Source: Rachicladosporium sp. CCFEE 5018 (taxonomy: Eukaryota; Ascomycota; Dothideomycetes; Cladosporiales; Cladosporiaceae). From it: a DNA stretch of 64,000 bases. The DNA is taken from assembly GCA_002077045.2 (NCBI GenBank), contig KZ111149.1:802203-866202 (forward strand). The letters are read 5' to 3'. The position numbers were made by a program, and so were the translations under genes. Shown piece by piece: positions 54,259-64,000 of the stretch (position 1 is its first letter; the number at the start of each line of letters is the position of its first letter). The notes beneath the pieces are model-generated. The model saw only the letters and a program-made list of their open reading frames with translations. It did not search any database and was not told where the DNA came from.

Positions 54259-55629
54259 ATGTCTCTCTTCAAGAGGCCATCATGGGCTGCCAAAGAGCCC
54301 GAGGCGGATGCAGCTGAGCCGAAGGACCTTTTCAGTCACTCAGAGTCGTTCAAGGACGTTGTCGCTGAGTCACAAAGACGTAAGCAGGAGAAAGCGGAGA
54401 GGAAGGCTGCCAAGGCTGAGCGACGCAGCTCGAGTAAGCGGAAGAGTGACGAGGTGAAGTTAGAACTGTCGCCCGGTTCGTCCAGGAGGCGTAGGATCAA
54501 CAGCAATGATGCAGAGAAATTGCTTAGCGGGGTAGGGATCACCGCCGGAGCGGAGAGGGACAATGAAAGTAGCGATGAATGCGAGGACGATGAGGCGCCA
54601 AAGTCAGCGCCAAAGTCAGCGAGGAAGAAAAGGGATCTGTCAGGGAATTGGGAGGCTTCGGTCCAAGCAAAGGCAGCGCCCAAGACGGATGTGATCGAGC
54701 TCGGCGACTCTTCAGAGGACGAAGTAAAGTCGGCGACCGCACCAGTACGTCGCGAGCGCAAGGCTCCGTCACCATCACTGATTCTAGACGAGGACTCCGA
54801 CCCAGACTTCGCTGCTCTAGCTCGTCAAGCACGCGCGCGACAAAGTAAACTTGCTCGGAGTATATCAACAGATCTCCCGCTCCACGCCAGCGCAAACCGT
54901 CTCCCGACACCTCCTCCAACACTGGAGCCGGATCCCGAAGTCCAGCTCCTCATCACTTCCCAGATAGCCGACACGAAACCTCTGCGCGTGATTCGTAGAC
55001 TGTCTCAGCGTTTGCAAGAGGTCCGACATGCTTGGTGCGGGAAGCAAGGCTTTACTCCCGCTCAAATCCAAGAAATCTTCTTTATACACAACATGAGGCG
55101 GATCTACGATGCCACCACGTGCCGGAGTCTGGGTTTGGATGTAAATGAGGAAGGTGCGGTCTTTCTGAAGGGCTCGGAGGGAGTGGAAGGTGCGGACAAG
55201 GTGCATCTGGAAGCTGTTAACGCGGAGATCTTCGAGGAGCTGAAGAGGCTTACTGCGAGAGAGGAAGCTGCCAAGCGAGGCGAGGAGGAGCCAGAAGGTG
55301 TGGGTATTGGGGAGCAGGAAGCTGGACAGCAGGAAGCCAAAGGCGACGCACTCATACGGGTCATACTCAAGGCGAAGGCGACTGGGGATTGGAAGTTGAA
55401 GGTGAAGCCTGTAAGTTCTCTTCTCGACCGAAGCAATGAATGCTCTGACTGACGCTCGCGATAGACTACGACATTCGCGAAAATGGCGAATGCTTTCAGA
55501 AAGCAATTCGGAATTGGACCCGATAAGGCCATCTATCTGGAATTCGACGGCGATCGCCTCGATCCTGATGCCATGATGTCTGCGTCAGAGGTCGCAGACG
55601 AGGATTGCATTGAGGTGCACATCTCGTGA
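54259..55629 (+). CDS. Rad60/Esc2-like SUMO-like-domain protein (B copy)
   Basis: Family of genome-stability proteins with C-terminal SUMO-like domains that contact Ubc9 and act with Smc5/6. Exons 54259-55410 and 55465-55629 give 438 residues. The N-terminal half is charged and disordered, with a nuclear-signal-like stretch (SRRRRINSND) and a SUMO-interaction-type motif (DVIELGDSSEDEV). A first beta-grasp-like part follows around residues 245-300 (LRVIRRLSQRLQEVRHAWCG). The last exon encodes the Rad60-SLD end: FRKQFGIGPDKAIYLEFDGD, then LDPDAMMSASEVADED and CIEVHIS. The second exon is required to complete the domain. The family assignment is firm; orthology to Rad60 versus Esc2 is not. Confidence 0.82.
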
Positions 55630-58172
55630 GCAGCGGAGCGGCGACACATCTTGCCTGGCTTACACACAGTTTGCTGAGATGAGGCATGGCTAACAGCTTA
55701 CGCTGACTTGTATCTATACGATTACATGCCCCACGGCTAACACCGACTCGATGATTTGATGCACTCATTCTCATTGACCATCATAGCCAAGGCTCCCTAG
55801 CTGGTCGCATCCCCTCTGGTGATATCAGCCCTCGTTCACGTGTCGTTGAGGATCACATCAGCGGCCTGCGGTCAACTTAGTGCGTTGGCTGTACCTCCCT
55901 TCCTCATACATGTATGTCTGGACGTGGCCCTGGGCTACCATCCACTACTCCATACATCAGTGGCGACGCTACAAGACCTGCGAGAAGAGGAGGTCCGAGT
56001 GCGCTGATGCCTACGCTTCGACATTGTGAGAGCAGACTCTTTGGAGGTACAGAGCTGACGCATCTCTAAATGAAGAGATCCTGAAGTCATTCTGCGGCAC
56101 AATTCGTTGCGGGTCCGCCATGTCCTGCTCGCACGATCACGAGCATATACTGGCAAGCTTCTACCGCAGAGCCTCGGACTACGCTCCCTTTGAGGTCCAC
56201 GCTGAGGTCGTCAGCTGGGCCGTTGCTCACATAGAGCTTGCAGACCTTGGCGGCAATACTGGTACGGTCATCGCTTTAGTTAGTGTCGACATCAACGATC
56301 ACTCTAAGGGCGTGGTGAAGGCTGCTACACTGCTGGAAGGTTATAGCATGGTCTGCTTCGGTTTCAACGTCTTTAAGCTGGCGGCGCCGAGCTACACCAA
56401 CAAACTGTTCAAGACGCTGAGTCGGCCGCTTTACTTGGTCCTGGAAGCTCTGAATGTGCCACTAATGAGTCTGAGCTGTCGGAGCTAGGAAGCACTGCAG
56501 TCTGGCGGCTAGCACATGTTCGACGTGCCGAACGAGTATCAGCTCCCCCGGTGCGAGTCAAGGCCCCTGTTATAGATGAGCTTAGCCTTACGCAACGCTC
56601 ACCAGGATCACCTAGCAAGCCTCGAGGTACAGAGCGATCACGACTGGCTGGTTGCACCACTGCCGGTCATCGACTGCAACGGATCGAGACAGGGAGAAGG
56701 CGTCGTTACGGTCTTGACGGTATGCGCAGCTCGCCAGCACGGCCCGGCGGACGGCGTTGATGGAGGTGACATGCAGGGCCGAGTGCCAATGGCAAGCTGC
56801 CAAATCCTCGGGGCTTAGAGCTACGAAAGTGCGATCAGCAGCTCAGAATGCGGGTGGTGCGTTAGTGTGCCAGGTTGCTACGTGGCAGGTCGGATTGGAC
56901 ATTACATAGCAGCCTCAGTACCGGCAGGCAAGCCTTGTGAGCGACTGAAGTGCTTCCGAAGAGGGAGAACATGACAGACATTGTAAGTCGAGAAATAGTA
57001 TCCAGCCGCATCGAGTCACGAATCTCCATCAGCACAAGCTGTAGCTCGTGCGCCATGCTGTTGAACGTTTGCTATGTGGCGCCTGCGCTGTAATCCGGTG
57101 GGACGTCCAATATGTGGTGTCAGTTGTACGGCAGGTGCGTCCATCAGATTGATTCCTGCTTCGAAAATGAAACCCATTTCCGCACTGTGAACGCACTCCG
57201 CACGGCTCAACAGACTGAAGTCATGTCAAGCGTCTGCCACGTCGATATATCGGATCCACGTCCAGACTCGATCGTATTGTAGCCCAAAGGCTCCACCAGC
57301 CGGTCATCTATTGGGCTGTCGGCGGCCGTCAGGCTGCACCGAACAGTTTTCAAGCTCGGGTGAGGCCGGCGACAACATCGCTTGTGAGGATCTGAATGGT
57401 CATTTCGACAGTTCCCAGAGTGATCAGAATCCGCAGATATTCGAGATCACCCTACACGCTTCACCATTGAGGACACGACGCATCGTGCTGGTCGAATCTC
57501 CGCTCCTGCAACAGCAACAGCCCACCACACCCGACCACACTGTGTGGCCGTTACTAAGGTCATCGTACAGACCTGCAGGACACACAAACACCGCACTTCT
57601 GCCCCTCGCCTGTGTTTGCAGACAGCTGAGGATAGAGCTTTCGTCGACAGTACGCCTAGTCCTGCCACGATCATCAACTTCTGGCAATCACGAAACACCA
57701 ACACATATCGACGCCTCACTCCTCTATTTCAGCACAGACGAAGGGCGCGGCCGGCGCTTGCCTGGCCTCTCTCGGCTCTTTGGACTCTGGGTGTCTGGAC
57801 GGCTATTCGAGGCGCGCGCGTGTGCCACTTCGTGAGACTGCCCCTCGTCCGTAGAACAGACCGCGTCTCACATACTCGCCCCCTCCCCTCAGGTTCAGGG
57901 CCATACCACTCATCATTACTGTCTCTCCAGACACTCGCAAGTAGAACATCAAGTCGAACATCGAAGGAAATCCCCCACGCGGTCTCGACGCGATCGGAAA
58001 AGTCAAAGCGCGACAAGCTCTCAATTTAGAGCCCGCGATTGCGGCAGCACCCTATCCCCCTGGCGACGGCCACCGCTCGAAGACCCCACCACAAGCTCGC
58101 CTCTCTTGCTCCCCTCACCGCCAGAGTGAGGTCAGTCAAGCTGAGAATCGTCGCCATTCGCACTAACAATCA
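55630..58172. other. 2.5-kb region without a clear gene
   Basis: No counterpart in the window. A plus-strand frame at 56120-56488 opens at an ATG (MSCSHDHEHILASFYRRASD, ending LVLEALNVPLMSLSC) and has a protein-like composition; it could be an orphan gene or part of a decayed one. Another frame at 57311-57835 lacks an ATG start. I see no tRNA, transposon end or repeat here. Confidence 0.3.
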
Positions 58173-58455
58173 ATGCCGTAAGTTCACAATCCTTTCGGAT
58201 ATTGCAAACCCGGTCGCTGTCCTTTGGTGTCACGCCTGAAGCGGGCAGGACAAGCGGGGCAGATCACGACGTGGCGGTCACCAGATCATGCAGCTGAGTT
58301 GACATTTTTCTCACATAGCAAAACATCATTCACCGTCAGCTCGGGCTCGGAACGTGTTGTAGTCTTTCCCGAAGGTCGCGCATCACGCAGCGCATCGGTC
58401 CACTCGCCCACCTCCAGCGAAAGCAGGAGTTTCACAAGTTCTAACGAGTCCGAGG
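58173..58455 (+). CDS. 5' end of an unknown gene (cut by gap)
   Basis: Exon 1 is five bases long (58173-58177, ATGCC). The intron 58178-58318 has donor GTAAGT and acceptor TAG, and exon 2 runs open into the gap at 58455. The joined start reads MPKTSFTVSSGSERVVVFPE and then a Ser-rich stretch (SASVHSPTSSESRSFTSSNE). The clean splice signals and the good N-terminal composition make a real gene likely, but too little is visible to name it. Confidence 0.5.
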
Positions 58456-58555
58456 NNNNNNNNNNNNNNNNNNNNNNNNNNNNNNNNNNNNNNNNNNNNN
58501 NNNNNNNNNNNNNNNNNNNNNNNNNNNNNNNNNNNNNNNNNNNNNNNNNNNNNNN
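58456..58555. other. Assembly gap of exactly 100 N
   Basis: The second scaffolding gap. The sequence right of it re-enters the large low-complexity gene at a base equivalent to 49976 of copy B. Confidence 0.98.
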
Positions 58556-59340
58556 CGCCAAGATCTGGCTTTGCATCTAATCGGGGTGGCACAGCAGTGC
58601 TGGCATAGCTGCTTGTTGTCATTGCTCGCTCGCGTGGCGGGCTGTGCGACTTCATTGGGCTCTGTGGTGTGCCATTGAGTGGACTGCTCGGCCCAGCTGG
58701 GGTGTAGACTGCAGGCTGTTGCAGTTGCTGCTGGTTCTGCTTGCTCTTCAAGCCAAAGGAGAATGCTCTACTCGCTCGAGAGCTGAAAGATGGCGGCGCA
58801 GGCAAGGAATGGTCCGCCGGCGACGAAGGTGTGTAATGCATGGGCACTGTTGCCCGCTTCTTTGGGAAAAGCTCGTCTTCGTCGCGCTCCCTTTCGCGTT
58901 CCCGATGCTCTCGATCTTGATCTAACGAAGACGGCAGTGTCGAGGTACTACTATACCGCGCCGATGCTGAAGACGAGTCGACAAAGTACCCGCTCGAACC
59001 TGAATTAGTTGTGCCGCCACTGCCCCTGCAGGTATGTCAGCCTTGTGCACCCAACCTGTCGAGCATCCAGTACGACTCACCTGTTCGTCCCAGCGCCCAG
59101 GTCCTCGGCACTCTTCCCACGAAGATTATGTATAGGCGAATTGAAAGGTCGCACTTGACTTAGTCGAGCCTGCGACTGTGCTCGTCGGTCGGTGCCATCA
59201 AAAGTGATCCGCTTGTCGGGCCGCTCCAGCACCTTGAACGAAGACTGCACAGGCTCCTCAACAGTCTCTGCTGTGCTCTCCAACACGTTCCCCGAGGACC
59301 GGCGGCGAACGAAGGGATTCTTGGTGAACGCCTTTTTCAT
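58556..59340 (-). CDS. Large low-complexity conserved protein, 5' part (C copy, cut by gap)
   Basis: Exon 1 (59081-59340) and the first 470 bases of exon 2 (58556-59025) of the gene that is complete at 47556-50760. The sequence is nearly identical to copy B. It complements the 3' part at 32060-33787: together they make one gene with about 692 bases missing, which suggests A and C are the same chromosome copy. Confidence 0.85.
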
Positions 59341-60916
59341 GAAGCCGGTGTTGATGTTGGTGTATGCGTGTAAGAAATGCCGCCTGTCGTGAGGGTCGTC
59401 GAGGCTGCCGCGTTATTGCGACATGAGTAGAATTGAATGTGCGGTGCAATTATGTACAATTGGTGATTACGTGCGCGTCTCCTCCGAGTGGCCGGAGGTG
59501 GTTTCGCGGTGGAGAAGGGGGTTGTTGGGCGAAGCGGGACGTGTAGCGGAGGTCGTAAGCTATCGATACAGGTCGCAACCTCAGGCCGGTATAAGGCCAG
59601 GTACAACAACAATGTCTAACACAAACGAGTGGGTGTAAGACTCGTCGTCGACAGCACAATGCCTTCAGCAAGAGAGGTGTTGAGTTCGAGGTGGAGTAAG
59701 CGTTCCTGCCTCATGGGCCAAACCGTCCATTCGGGAGCTAGCCTGTGCGCTCGGGCGTCGTCCGCAGAAAGTCTCTCTTTGGATGCAAGATGGCGCCACA
59801 AACACATATGCAGCTTGCATGTATCTTTCGGCGCTTGCAACGGGTGTTGTTGTGCTGGTGGTGGCAGGCTCAGCAACGCAGCGAGTTGAATACACAGCCA
59901 CGGAGAGCAGTGACTATGAACAGTCACACTTGGTAAGCAACAACAGAGGAGATTGCTTGATGCTTATTACGAGAAGCACGCACACAGAAGGCACAATAGG
60001 GCAGGGATGTCTCAAGGGACCGACATGGGCACCGGCGTGAACACCGCCACCTGAGCGGACATGCATGAACACAGCCTGGGTCCCTCGTCTCTCAAGCGAA
60101 TACACTGCCTCTCCTTCATATAGCAGCAGCTGCCATTCTTTCCTGAGATGCACTGTGTTCAGTCCCTCCCAGATAATCTCATGACAACAATATGATCCAA
60201 TGCAAGCCAAGCACTCTCCATCGGCCCTCGCACCAACCGAAGCCGATCTCCCCAGCCTACGCGAAAAGCCACTCTCACGAATCCAGCAACTTTCCGCTCC
60301 GTGCATCCAAGAAAGTCATCAAATCGCATCCTTCGATCGCAGGGATCTTCCCCAGCATTTCTCAGTTTTTCAATCTCAGGTCTGCGTTGCATCACCGCTG
60401 CCGGCCATGCACCAGCCGCGTTGCTCAGCGTCAACACGTGCTGTGCTATGCTGTTGTGTACCTGTGATGACTGTAATTCTCGGGTCGTGGGGAGCCTGCG
60501 GAGGCGTAGGTGGGACGGTCCTAACGGAGGTACGAGGGTACTTGTGCCTTCGCGTTTCCATTGACTTCAGGGCCGCGCGTGCCAATGCGGGCGTTGATGA
60601 GGGAGTGAGAGGGGGACGTGGAGAATTCTCCGATATCATTGATGAATTGAATGACTTGGTGATGATCTACTTGCCACCGTAAATTCGCCATCTCCAGGCG
60701 CGGGTGCGCACTTCGCCCCGCCTCCACCTTGCATGTCGACTTACAGCTACGCGTAGCGCTGTGTAGCGCTGTGTCTCAGTATCATCTCTATGCAAGCGCT
60801 CTGGAGCAATTCACATTGCTTGGCATTTACTCTTTACACTCGCCTCACACCTTACTTGTATAATTCGTGCATAACCTGTGCATGACCTTGCATCTTCACT
60901 GCACAGTACCGCAGCA
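59341..60916. other. Long intergenic region (C copy)
   Basis: 1.58 kb, closely alignable to 50761-52369 with small indels (for example, a short run after 51388 is missing here). No gene seen. Confidence 0.4.
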
Positions 60917-61953
60917 ATGTCATCCGCTCTGAAACCCTCCGCACTACATGGCTTCGCGAAGTCTTCAGCCTATGATCAGCATCGCCCCAGTTACCCAGCC
61001 AAGTCTGTTCAGGAATTGCTGAGGCAATGTCGTGTTGCTGGCGTCAAGGGGGCGGAAGTGCTTGATCTCGCCGCTGGGACGGGCAAATTCACCGAGCTGC
61101 TGGCGGCTAGGGAGGAAGGGTATGAAGTTGTAGCTGTGGAGCCGCATCAGGGTATGAGGGAGGTGTTGGAAGCGAAAGGATTGAAGGGTGTGAAAGTCGA
61201 GGATGGAGATGCTGAAAGCCTACCGTTCGAAGACGAAAGTGTAGATGCTATTATAGCTGCCCAGGTAGGTGACTCTCAATTCTACAGCCAAACGCTTCCC
61301 TCTACGCACCACATCAATAGCTAAGTATCTCTCTTCCATCTCGTCAGGCCTTCCACTGGTTCGCCACCCACTCAATTCTCAAATCCCTCCACCGCGTTCT
61401 CCGGCCCCATGGCGCCCTGGGCTTGATCTGGAACATAGAGCACTACAACGAAGCGCGCTCTCACGTCGCCGCCACGTCCTGGGAAGCTAAGCTGCACAAC
61501 CTCATCTGGTCGTTCGAGGACAACGAGCCTCGATTTCGGCACGAGAAGTGGCGAACTGTGTTTGACGAGCAGATCAAGACCACGCCGTTGAGTCTGCTGG
61601 TTGCTGCTGATCCGCTGTTTGCGCTGCCGTTGGGGGAGGAAAGGGAGGAGTGGGTTGTTTGGTTGCAGAAGGAGAGGGTGTGGGAGAGGTTTGCTACGTT
61701 AAGCCAGATTGCTGGGTTGGATGGAGAGAAGCTGGAGGTGAGTTGTCCAAGGGCTTTCTTCGAGATGCATGGGACTGATTGAGACTGGCAGAAAACGAGA
61801 AAGGTGTTCGACGATGCGATCAATGCGCCGGATGTGGAAGTCAATGAGAAGGGTGAGGTGGCTGTTCATGGAACGACGTATGTCGTTTGGACTACTAAAG
61901 TGCCTGCTGATGGACGACCTGATCTCACTGGCGTTGAACGACCAGGAGCGTGA
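60917..61953 (+). CDS. Class I SAM-dependent methyltransferase (C copy, stop shifted)
   Basis: Counterpart of 52370-53393: exons 60917-61264, 61348-61737 and 61792-61953, 299 residues. The SAM-binding motifs are intact. The B-copy stop TGA is CGA here, so translation runs four codons further (RPGA) to a TGA at 61951-61953. Other differences are conservative, for example KVLDLAAG to EVLDLAAG and VVRLTKEKVWER to VVWLQKERVWER. Confidence 0.88.
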
Positions 61954-62136
61954 TCGGTTGGCCCATTGCCTGATCTTGCAGCCCTATCGCAGTCACGCTG
62001 CTGGAGAGGTTGATTTTGAGCGGCCAAGTCGTATGCACATAGTACATGCATCCTATTCAAAGGAGTCCATGCTTCGAGAGCGGATGTCCACCCAATGCCC
62101 CGTTGGTCTTCGTGTCTCGCATCCAGAATCGACATC

Positions 62137-62511
62137 TCATGTATCTGCCGAGATGTACATCACTGGGCATCGTCAGTAGGATAATACATCAATATGCGAT
62201 CACTTCGACAGCAACATACCGTTGTTGCCTCTCACGAGCGCATCCCCATAATTTCTTCGTAGCTTTCCGTCGACGAACTCTTTCGTCTGCTCGAGTGCAA
62301 TGTTCATGTAGCCATCGACTGATTGCAGCTCGCCTGTGCTCATGGTCAGCAGAACTTCATCGTACCTTGCTACAATGCCTGGTAGCGAACCCTTATAGAC
62401 AACGCCTGAGTTCAACTTCACTGTGACCGGTGCTCCGATAATCTCGCTGAGGAAGCCAGATGGATCGCGCGAATCATTCGCACCATTCGGTGCTTGAGCT
62501 GGTGCACTCAT
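62137..62511 (-). CDS. LSM6: U6 snRNA-associated Sm-like protein LSm6 (C copy)
   Basis: Counterpart of 53589-53965: exons 62391-62511, 62220-62333 and 62137-62162, 86 residues. The spliced protein has the same Sm1 and Sm2 motifs. Here intron 1 is 57 nt, a multiple of three, and has no stop, so an unspliced message would insert 19 residues between VVYKG and ELQSV of the Sm fold. The donor is GTTCGC, far from consensus. An ORF-based annotation would wrongly keep this intron as coding and miss the last exon. Confidence 0.92.
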
Positions 62512-62811
62512 TGTTGAATTCCGACGAGTGTTCGAGAGTATACAGTTGTAGAGACACAAGCTCTGTTCGAGACCACCTGAGTTTGAGGTAACGTGACTGC
62601 GCGTTGACGCACGGACCCTCGCATTGTCTTGGCGTTACATCTGGGGGAGGGGTGGGTCAACACATGCTAAACTTGAAGTGAGACGAGCCGACCGCGGCGG
62701 CAAGCTACAGACGAGTCGTGGCGTCGCTACGCACCATATGATAACCTAGTGACCGCGCGGACGTATCTCAGCAAGCAGGACACCGCGATCAATATCCACA
62801 TAGCTCATGAG

Positions 62812-63960
62812 ATGTCTCTCTTCAAGAGGCCATCATGGGCTGCCAAAGAGCCCGAGGCGGATGCAGCTGAGCCGAAGGACCTTTTCAGTCACTCAGAGTC
62901 GTTCAAGGACGTTGTCGCTGAGTCACAAAGACGTAAGCAGGAGAAAGCGGAGAGGAAGGCCAAGGCTGAGCGACGCAGCTCGAGTAAGCGGAAGAGTGAC
63001 GAGGTGAAGTTAGAGCTATCGCCCGGTTCGTCCAAGAGGCGTAGGATCAACAGCAATGATGCAGAGAAATTGCTTAGCGGGGTAGGGATCACCGCCGGAG
63101 CGGAGAGGGACAATGAAAGTAGCGATGAAGGCGAGGACGATGAGGCGCCAAAGTCAGCGCGAAAGTCACCGAGGAAGAAAAGGGATCTGTCAGGGAATTG
63201 GGAGGCTTCGGTCCAAGCAAAGGCAGCGCCCAAGACGGATGTGATCGAGCTCGGCGACTCTTCAGAGGACGAAGTAAAGACGGCGACCGCACCAGTACGT
63301 CGCGAGCGCATGGCTCCGTCACCATCACCGATTCTAGACGAGGATTCCGACCCAGACTTCGCTGCTCTAGCTCGTCAAGCACGCGCGCGACAAAGTAAAC
63401 TTGTTCGGAGTATATCAACAGATCTCCCGCTCCACGCCAGCGCAAACCATCTCCCGACACCTCCTCCACCACTAGAGCCGGATCCCGAAGTCCAGCTCCT
63501 CATCACTTCCCAGATAGCCGACACGAAACCTCTGCGCGTGATTCGTAGACTGTCTCAGCGTTTGCAAGAGGTCCGACATGCTTGGTGCGGGAAGCAAGGC
63601 TTTACTCCCGCTCAGATCCAAGGAATCTTCTTTATACACAACATGAGGCGAGTCTACGATGCCACAACGTGCCGGAGTCTGGGTTTGGATGTAAACGAGG
63701 AAGGTGCGGTCTTTCTGAAGGGCTCGGAGGGAGTGGAAGGTGCGGATAACGTGCATCTGGAAGCTGTTAACGCGGAGATCTTCGAGGAGCTGAAGAGGCT
63801 TACTGCGAGAGAGGAAGCTGCCAAGCGAGGCGAGGAGGAGCCAGAAGCTGTGGGTGCTGGGGAGCAGGAAGCTGGACAGCAGGAAGCCAAAGGCGACGCA
63901 CTCATACGGGTCATACTCAAGGGGAAGGCGACTGGGGATTGGAAGTTGAAGGTGAAGCCT
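62812..63960 (+). CDS. Rad60/Esc2-like SUMO-like-domain protein (C copy, partial)
   Basis: Exon 1 of the counterpart of 54259-55629, with an ATG at 62812 and the exon ending at 63960 before donor GTAAGT. The second exon, with the end of the SUMO-like domain, is outside the window. It is 383 codons against 384 in B, because one Ala codon is missing in KAERKAKAERR. Substitutions sit mainly in the disordered half. The SUMO-interaction-type motif DVIELGDSSEDEV is kept. Confidence 0.82.
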
Positions 63961-64000
63961 GTAAGTTCTCTTCTCGACCGAAGCAATGAATGCTCTGACT

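Noticed and set aside
57311..57835. 174-codon plus-strand frame near the end of contig B
   Set aside because: It opens on TTG without an in-frame ATG near the start and has no recognisable domain; too weak to call.
58383..58847. Minus-strand frame from the large protein across the second gap
   Set aside because: The sequence left of the gap is the start of an unrelated plus-strand gene; the bridge is N only.

Overview
This is nuclear DNA from a filamentous or yeast-like ascomycete. The evidence is gene-dense sequence with short introns (about 50-115 nt, GT...CTGAC...AG), Zn2Cys6 zinc clusters, fungal-type tropomyosin, BIG1 and LYS1, and fungal-type short intergenic gaps. The style of the proteins fits a dothideomycete. 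Nearly every gene between about 15.3 kb and 64 kb occurs twice as a slightly diverged, collinear pair, which fits a hybrid-diploid or duplicated genome such as the black yeast Hortaea werneckii. The species is my inference; the pairing is visible in the sequence.

Layout. The window is three contigs joined by two 100-N gaps (33788-33887 and 58456-58555). Contig A (1-33787) carries, in order: the 3' end of an LRR protein, a securin-like protein, tropomyosin, RRP17, BIG1, a hidden three-exon mitochondrial-type small protein, a FAR1-type/Zn2Cys6/gag-like fusion protein, the carnitine carrier, LYS1, a Na/Ca-type exchanger, condensin subunit BRN1, a one-TM Ser/Thr-rich protein, a conserved unknown, a small secreted Cys-rich protein beside a tandem repeat, an MFS sugar transporter, a pseudogene, MND1, and the 3' part of a large low-complexity protein. 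Contig B (33888-58455) repeats this order from inside the exchanger to the large protein. It then continues through a methyltransferase, LSM6, a Rad60/SUMO-like protein and the start of another gene. Contig C (58556-64000) repeats the last part of B, from the large protein to the Rad60-like gene.

Key structural reading. A ends and C begins inside the same large gene. By alignment to the intact copy in B, only 692 bases are missing between them (B positions 49284-49975). B is therefore best read as the homeologous or allelic contig scaffolded into a small gap between A and C, not as a real tandem duplication. This gives a side-by-side comparison of two homeologs. It shows a gene dead in A but open in B, a 2.6-kb presence/absence segment with a secreted-protein gene, splice-site changes in MND1 and a small relic gene, a stop-codon loss in the methyltransferase, and a 121-nt non-coding block that is identical in both copies.

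Functionally this is a housekeeping region: chromosome segregation and meiosis (securin-like, condensin, MND1, Rad60-like), RNA processing (LSM6, RRP17), lysine synthesis, fatty-acid shuttle, sugar uptake and cell wall/ER function (BIG1). No operon-like or cluster logic links the genes. The most unusual single gene is the FAR1-type/Zn2Cys6/gag-like fusion at 6563-8838.
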